DNA of 64,000 nucleotides. It comes from Edolisoma coerulescens. Taxonomy: Eukaryota > Chordata > Aves > Passeriformes > Campephagidae. The translations under genes and the position numbers were made by a program. The notes under the pieces were generated by a model that was given only the letters and a program-made list of their open reading frames with translations, searched no databases and was not told where the DNA came from. The stretch's first letter is position 1. Each line of letters begins with the position of its first letter. The stretch spans positions 806,245-870,244 of the forward strand of contig VWZW01007725.1 in NCBI GenBank assembly GCA_013397115.1, read 5' to 3'. This document shows positions 50,801-59,800 of the stretch, in pieces.

Positions 50801-53800
50801 AGTTTTCTTGCTGTTTAGCTCTTTTGAGCTTGCCTCGTTATAAAAATGCTGAATTTTTTCTGAATTAAGAAAGGGAGGCTTGTCTTGAACTTTTGATGTG
50901 GGGTGTATGAAAACAGGAGACTAAAACCAGATCCTAGGAATTGACTGTATGTGCTTGTGTGTGCTTTAGTCCCTGCAGGACATGTGTATTGCCATAAAAA
51001 ACTCACCTGGGAATCTCTGCTGCAGTTTTGAATTGTTTTTCCAGCAGTTCATCAATTCTTTCTAATTATATGAAATAACTATTCAAGTACTCTTCCCTTT
51101 GAAAAATACTGACTGATTAGCCATGTTGTTGGTTACCAAATACTTCAGCTGCAGAAATTATGTCTACTTCAGTTTTCATCTCTGTGCTGCTTAGAAAGTA
51201 CTGCAGAATTAGCAAGTTTCGGCTTTTAAATCTTTGGTAAGGGAATCAGTTGGTATTCTTCTGTTACAGGTACTAAGGCAAAATTCTTTTTTTTTTCCTC
51301 TCAGACCATACCACGAGTAGCTGCTTTAGGAGTAGAATGTGTTAGCTCCTTTGCCTTAGATTACTGGCTACAAACACATTTGTTTCAAGCTGGAGTTCTC
51401 TGGTACTTACTGGGTTACCTCTTCAACTATGACTATACGCTGGAGGAGAGTGGGATTCAGAAAAGTGAAGATTCGAACCACCAGGTAATGTTACCAAGGT
51501 GTTTCAACAACTGGTGGCTGTTGTTTGCCATCTCTTACTGACAGGGCAAGTGTGTTCAAATATGTTAGAATTATTGAATTGCATGAAGAGTAACATTAAC
51601 AGAGAGTTTTGGAAGGGACTTTTTGTGTAGTGGTAAATACTGTGAGTTTGGGTTTTTTGGGTTTTCTTTAAGAGTTCACATGTTAAAGCTGCCAAAACCT
51701 GTGGTTTCTGATAGACTTAATGTGAGAGACTTTTAATCTATAGCTAACAGTATAAAAGTAGATTTTTGCTACCAGAAGAAAGCTATAGCTTTTCTCAAAT
51801 TGTCTCTATATTTTTCAGGAGGTAGCAAATAGCCTTGCTAAGCTCAGTCTCCTGGCCTTGAGTCGCCTTGGAGGATATCTTTCTGATGAACAAGCTACTC
51901 CTGAAAATCCAACGATCAGGAAAAGCTTGGCTGGAATGTTGACACCCTATATTGCAAGAAAACTTGCTGTGGTTGGTCCTGCTGAGGTAAGCTTCTGTTA
52001 GCCAAAACTTTCTCTAGTGATTTATGAGAGGAGTACCTGGTCACTTCTAAAACACTGAACTCTTTTAGACCAACTTGATACTGAGAACAGCAGTGTGATT
52101 TTTTTTTCTTTGCAGTTGAGGTAATTGCAGGGAAAGCAAACTGCTTCAGCCTCAAACACTATGGACAGGAACAATGCCTTGTAGAATAATATTTGCAAAA
52201 CAAATATAGGAGCAAAAAAGTTAATTGTTCAAGGCTTAAGGACATAATGATGATGGAGAGCAAAGGTTAAACTTAACTCTTTAAAAGTGGTGCCAAGGAA
52301 GCAGGTAGTTGCTGCTCGCTGTCAAAAGTGGATGGAGAATCTGAAGTAAGTGTGTCTCAGAGCAGAATAAAGAGAAAACTAAAATGCAGCTTGTGTTGTG
52401 CCACGTAACTTGCGTGTAATGTTTTTCCAGTATGTTTTTCCAATATGGGAAATTTCACACTTTAAACTTACTTGTGTAATTGCTCTAGCTGTTAATGAGA
52501 TTGGATTGACTACTACCATGAAACATGCTGATTAATGTGCATAAGGATCCAAAACTGTTGTAAATGTGTTACATAATGTAAATTCCTTTTCTTAGACTCT
52601 GAAGATGCTTAACAGTAACACAGAGAACCCGTACTTAATCTGGAGCAATAGGACCCGAGCTGAATTACTTGAGTTTTTGGAATCTCAACAAGAAAGCATG
52701 ATTAAGAGAGTAAGATACTCTTTACCTTAAATCCAACTACTATTTGTTTTAAGAACTGTTTCATGTTTCCTTATATCTGCTTGGGATGCAATTGTGTGGC
52801 TAATACAAGTATCCATTGTTGTCTACTCCTAAGTCAGTTCCTTCATTCCGGAGTTTTTAAAAGAAAACAAAACCCCTAAGATTTTGCTTGTTTGTTTCAT
52901 GTTATGTTTCAGTCTGAGCTTCTGACTTGCTGAAGCATTAAGTTTTCTGTTCAAGTATTGCCTATTTCATTATCGGATTATAGCTTTACACTTTCTACAA
53001 GATTATTTTCTGTCTGAGCTTGTGCTGCTTATCTCTGCTTAAAGGGTGATTGTGACAAGAGCTATGGATCTGACTTTGTCTTCAGTGACCATGCAAAGGA
53101 ACTTATTGTGGGAGAGATTTTTGTTAGAGTCTACAATGAGGTCCCTACCTTCCAACTAGAGGTGAGATGTAACTAAAAATGTTCCTGTTGAAACTAATGT
53201 TTGGAATGCTACTTCTTCCTGTTTATTTCTGTCAGTGCAAACAGAATGGAGAAAATACAAATCTTACGGAAATTTCCTTCAAGATCAGCATATTATGAAA
53301 AAGCTCTTTTCTGGAGCAGATAAATTAAAAGAATGTCTGTCATAAGGTGTGCTCTTCAGATGTCTTAATGACTTGTCTCTACAAGCTTGTGATGCAGACA
53401 CTTGGGTTGATTCAGTAATTCCAGGAGGTGGTGGTTCTGCCTATTGGCTTTCCAATCAGTCGATATATATGGGTAAACACACACCTGTTGGAGTAATGGC
53501 AGCTTTTTAAGTGTATGTTTGCATAGAAACAGGGTTAATATGATCCAGATGTTATAGTGGTCACAGAGAAGTGTTGCCTGCCTGGAAGAAAGGAATACGT
53601 GAAATGTAGAAGTTATATGGATACATTTTGTTCTGTTGGGGGTACTGTTGCGTCACACAGCTAAAAATGCTCTCATCTCTACTTCAAAGCTTCCTAAAGC
53701 ATTTGCTGCAAGCCTCTTGGATTACGTGGGCTCACAAGCGCAGTACCTTCATACGCTGATGGCAATAACTCAGACTGGGAAAGTGGAGTCCAATCAACAC

Positions 53801-56800
53801 GGAGATCGCTTACGGAGAGTTGAAATGGCCCTGGAGGCTCTGAGAAATGTCATAAAGCACAATCCAGGTAGGCTTAAAACTGAACTTCCCCAGTACACTC
53901 TTCTGTGGACAACCTTAAAAACTGTGGACCTCTGTAGTCTTTATCTTCCAGTGAGAAGGAAGCTTGTTTTGCTGGCTAAAAGACTTTAACATTGTTGGTA
54001 AGCCATATAAGCTTACTAATTTTTTCCTTACCTGGAGAACATGGTCAGTAGATGTAGCAAAATTTTGGGTTGAATTCAAGCCTTACCTATTTTCATCTCT
54101 GCATCATTAGGTTTTAACTCTCATTCAAACCTGCTGTTGCTAGGAAGACTTAAACCTCTTGAAAGAAACTTCCTGTAATCCTTCAAAGAATCTTCAACTG
54201 ATTTTTAAATTTCCTTGCATCAAAAAAACCTCCTTGAACTGAGTACTGTGTGCTAGTAAACACCTAAGTGGCACCTGTGTTAGGGCCTCAGTAAAGCAAG
54301 AGGAGGAGATGCTCTTGAGAGTGGGCAGCTAACACCAGCAAAGTTTTATGAGCAGACATCAATGTACAGACTGGAAAAGCCTGAGATAAATGATTAGGAT
54401 GTTTTCCTGCTGTATTATATGCTACTTCTGAAAGCAAACCATGTTACTATTGAGGCATCTAATAATAGCTGGTTTGGATGTTCTCTGTGTTTGTAATTAT
54501 AACTCCGAAGGCAGCCGTTCCTTCTGGAGATGGCAACCCTGCTCTGAGCTGGGACATTCTGAAAGGGCAAGTGTATTTGAAGACAAGATGTATTGATGAT
54601 CAAAGATAAATAAAATGATGAAATTTGTTTAGATGTTTTGTAAGAATGTAAGTAACTAGGTAGTCTAAGAACTACATCAGTTACTTTCTTTAGGAGAGGT
54701 ATCCACTGTTTTTGAAATATTGTTGATCTGAAATTCTGTGCAAGGTAGGTTAATAGAGAGGCGTTCAATAATTTTCTAACTCTGTAGCAGGTGCTGTCCT
54801 GGATGAGCTGTTACAACTACTGTGGCATACATACATACATACAGCTGTGCTGTCTTTAACAGCTCTCTGTATAGTGAAATATGGGCATGGTAATTGGCCT
54901 TCAGTGAATGCTTTGGCTAACATGGAAAGTAACTTATTTGGTCTCTTGCAGGTTCTGAGTGTGAATGCATAGGGCACTTTAAGTTGATATTCTCTCTTCT
55001 GCGTGTTCATGGAGCTGGCCTGGTGCAGCAGTTGGCTCTGGAGGTAAAAAACTCAACCACCCAAAAAAACAAACCAACCTCCACAAACTCCCAACCTCCC
55101 TGTCTGGATGCTTTACATAATCACCATAAAAAACCTGATTGTGTAGCTGTTAGAATAGCATCTAAAAAATATTAAGTTGAAGGTTCCAAGGTGTCAATTC
55201 CTTCTTGGAGGAAACATGATACTTTGTGCCTTTGTGTCTTTGCATCCTTCTTTTCTGAAGAGACAGAATGATTTGGTGGCAGGAACAAATGTAAATATCA
55301 GCTCTATTGGCCAGTGGGGTGGCTGACTTCATACACTGTGTTTTCTGAAAAGTGTCTTAATAGCTGGAATATAATCAAGTGCCGTTTCTTATCTTTTGCA
55401 GGTAGTGAACATAGTAACAAGTAATCAAGAATGTGTTAACAACATTGCTGAGGCAATGGTTCTTGCTAACTTACTGGCACTCCTGCATTCCTTACCTTCA
55501 AGTACGTACCGTAGGATTTTCTGTCTTCCAAGGCAAAGGGTTTCTAACTGAGAAATTTATAAGAATGCAGCTGGCTGAGCTTGGCACTGAGTTCTAGGTT
55601 TAAATGGTCTTGTTAGCTTTATAGGATACAGAGAGCTGGGTTATGAAGAGAAACTACAGTAAGACCACCTATATATCAGAACAAAGCTTTCCTCAGGTTT
55701 CCCAGCTGTTGCTGTGCTCCATTCCAGTTGCTCAGCTATTGAGAGCAGTGAAAACAGTACTGTGATACATCCTCAGTGAAACATGGTGTTTCTATGCCCA
55801 GTTCTAGTGAATAACACTCTTCAGCTATCAGTTGTTCCCCTGCCAGATAAGAAAAGCAGAGCTACCAAACAGGAATCACCATTTTTTTTTTAAAGATGAC
55901 AGAAAGCAGGACTAGGTTGTTTTTTAAACAAATGCAAAATTTAGACCAGCTCTGTCATCACACAGGCCCTGTGATATGCAGCTAAGTCACTTCTATTCTG
56001 TCTACTGATGTTAACATTAGTGACTATCATATCCAAAGCTAATCGGGATGATTTACAAAAACGTTGTGTGTGACCAGTTTTTTTGTCTTAAATGTGTGAC
56101 CTGAAATATATGAATTGCAGGTACTCTGATTGCTTCTGAATTGTGTAGTGTTCCATTCACAAATTATTCCTGGGAGTTTAGCTAATTAGCATATAATTAA
56201 GAAGTTATGCTGTACTAGAATGTATGATTGATTTGACATTCCTTAACTAATGTAGTTTAGCCAGAAATCCCTAAGCTTGTAATTGTCCTAAGCTTTATTG
56301 CAGTTTTAATACAGTCTTCTGTTAAGATCAATTATATTTATCTTTACTTATTCATTCTCTGTGACACAAAGTTTAATGCTTTTTACTTTGACAGGTCGGC
56401 AGCTTGTCCTTGAAACTTTGTATGCTTTGACATCTAGCACAAAAATAATTAAAGAGGCCATGGCAAAAGGTACAGTACTACACCGAAAGCAAATGTTTCT
56501 GCGACAATGGACTTTAAGTGCATGGAGTGGCCACTCTTCCCTTTAGAATAATCAGTGTGGAATTGGAGAATTTCTACTACTTGTGACCAGAAAAAAAAAA
56601 ATTGAATGCTTCCTATCTCTGTTACAGGTGCTTTAATCTACTTACTAGATATGTTTTGCAACTCAACTCATCCACAAGTCCGAGCTCAAACAGCAGAGCT
56701 TTTTGCCAGAATGACTGCAGATAAGCTGGTGGGTCCAAAGGTAAGAATCTTAACAGCTCATGATGGAAGTCTTTCTTGGTATTACCTGCATCTCTCTAAA

Positions 56801-59800
56801 GATGAGCAAAAAAATCCTCTTCTGTGTCTCATACATGTAAATACTCATGTAAAGAGCAATCAGGCTTTTTCAAAATAAATTAACTTTTCATCTTAGAGCA
56901 GACTTCTAGAAGTTGCTGTATGTACAGTAACTTGCATAAGCAGATTGGTTTCCATTTGTAATGACTTTAACAGTAGACACTTAGATTTCAGTGTCAGTGG
57001 CTATTGCTGTTTGAAATGATAGCAGTATTTAATTTTGTGGTGTTGTGGTCTAGTAGTTGGCAGTGCTAGCATTACAGACAATTGGACATTGTGGAGTTTT
57101 CTAATTCTGTCAGTTTGTTCTGTCAGTTAGTTTGTCTTACGATACACTAAGTGTCATTTATTCTTCCTTTCTAGGTTAGAATTACACTAATGAAATTTTT
57201 ACCTGGAGTCTTCATGGATGCCATGAGAGACAACCCTGAAGCTGCTGTTCATATCTTTGAGGGAACTCATGAAAATCCAGAATTAATTTGGAATGACAGC
57301 TCCAGGGAGAGAGTATCAACAACAGTTCGAGAAATGATGCTTGAGTATGTGGAAGCCTACTGACTCAGTTATCTTTAACTGAGACTCTCTTAGTGGCAAT
57401 AAACCAGAGTTGCTGTAGAAGAACTGTGAGACAGAGCTCTGCCTGTAAAAAGTACAGTTCTTGCAAGCCAGACTTCAGTGAGACAAACTTGTTCATTGTT
57501 TGTGTACTGTACCTGTAACTGAGTGATGCAGGTGCAGTTTGTGCACTGTCCAGGTATTTGCTTACTGCTGTAGGATTTGGAGGGATCCAGTGGGGGGAGA
57601 ACGGGGCTTAGAAGCTGGAACTGCTTCAAATGATGGAGAGAGACTGAGGTGTCGAGTAGAGAAGACAACTGCTTTCTTTCCCTGCTCATTAATACTTACT
57701 TTCTTTTTAAAGGCACTTTAAACTTCAGAGGGACAACCCTGACGCTAACTGGAAGGTAAAAGTGTACTGTTTCTGCTTTGAGTGTGTCCAGGGAGGCTGT
57801 AAGCCACATGATAATAGATGCATGTATGTGACTCAGCCAGGCTTTTCTCTGAAAGTACTAACAGGAATTCACTGCTGTGCTGTGAGCATAACTGTTCATA
57901 ACTGAAAACATAACTGGTTTAATGTTGAATCAATGCTTTTGTTACTACTTGTACCTTGGAATTAGACACTTACTGGTAAAACCACTGGCAGCATACTCGG
58001 AATGTTCTGATAGTTCAGGTCATTCTAAAACACAAAAAATCAGCAACAAAGGAAAATACTGGTTTGCTGGAAAAAGTCCTGTCACTACACAGCCATAGTA
58101 AACTTGGTCTTGTGAAGTAACTTCAGTAAGTCACTGAGTCTCAAAAAATATCTGAGTCCTGAGCCATTCCCTCGCATCAGGCTCATCAATGAGGTGTTTC
58201 AGTATGCAGTGATTCCCAGTATTTGTGAAAAGCTAGACATGACTTCCTCCCAACAGTGGTCTAATTTAACATTAAACCAGTTTCTAAACACATCATGATG
58301 GCTATTTTGATCCAGATGAAAACTGGAAACTCCCATAGATTGATGGTGAGAAACTCTTCCACTTCTCCCAGAAGTGTGCAAGAAAGGAGGAAAAGGGCTG
58401 TTGTGTCATCAGCTTTGTTGCTGGTACTTCTCTTGAACTTGGGTTTGCCACTGTTGCAGGTGTAGGTTCAGTTTCTTGTGTTCTTTGAAAGAAAAGTTCA
58501 CTGTAGTGGGACTGCCTGCACTGCACTGTTCTTTCTACTGTCACTTCCGACCTCCTGTTCTTTGAAGATGAAGGGTTTATTGGTCTTGCATGGCTCTGTT
58601 TTGGAGAATACAGTTAGTGACCCTGACCACTTAGACAGTTTTAGCTGTCACAAATACCCGTGTCAGTAACTTCTACTTTACAATTCAACAGCTGCCTGAA
58701 GACTTTGCTGTGGTGTATGGTGAGGCAGAAGGTGAACTTTCAGTGGGGGGAGTCTTCCTCAGGATTTTTATTGCCCAGCCGGCCTGGGTTTTACGGAAAC
58801 CAAGAGAATTTCTCATTGCACTGTTGGAAAAGTTTACTGAACTACTGGAGAAAAATAACCCCCATGTAAGATGATTTTTTCTGGTTCTATGCTTTGAGTT
58901 TGTTTAGCATTTTTAAGTTTTTTGTTTTTAAGTGTCTGATTCTCACTTAACTTAGATTCTCACACTTTCTTCCTGTCATGAATGGGGTTCTCTGTCTGCT
59001 TTCTGACTCTTCATAGAAGTGTGTTGATATGTTTAGGCAACTTCTGAACATGAGTCAAGGTTTTTAAAGTCCCTGAAGCCATAGAATTAGCTTCAGTTAA
59101 GTCTTAGAGACTTACTTTGTGCTAGAGATGAGGCTTAACAAATGAAGTGTCCTCTAATTATTCTGTGACTGACCAACCTAAAAAAACGGCCACCTAAAAA
59201 TTTTCTGCTCTTGAGGCTTCTGTTGTCCTTCTGTGACACTAACTTCCCACTCTGGTGTAAATTATGTGACCTACAGAAGGCTGCCACCTAACATTTAGTG
59301 TAATGAGTACAGTAAATGTGTTACAGTTTGAAAATTAGTTTTTAAACAGTGTTCAGACGGATTCTGGATTTGACTTGCAGGATGGAAACTAACTTGCATG
59401 TTGAATAAAACAGGCATCTTTATTACGAAGATGTGATAGCAGTTTGAGAGGCATGCAGAATACACAAGGCATGACAAATGCTTCTGCACGGACTGCAGAA
59501 CCCTTTACAGGTGGTCAGCTGAACATCCATGCTGTCATGCTTCCACCAAGCAACTTAGCCAGATATTGGATTCTCTAGATGCTGGAAATAGTGCTTAGGA
59601 ATTCCCATGTGATCTGTCTTTGTGGAACTAGTGAATGACTTCCACTATTGGAACTGATAATCATGTTCTTGTTATTCTAACAGTTTGAGAGTAAAGTGAT
59701 ATAAAAGCATTAGGTAAAAAAATCTATAATACAGAGCAAGTGAGAAATATTGTTATTATGATGATACATAAGGCTTTATTGAGTTATACTTCCTGTTGAT

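Noticed and set aside
52247..52344. Possible box C/D snoRNA (ATGATGA and CTGA about 90 bases apart) in intron 41
   Set aside because: The flanking bases do not form a terminal stem, and I saw no convincing internal C'/D' pair or guide element.
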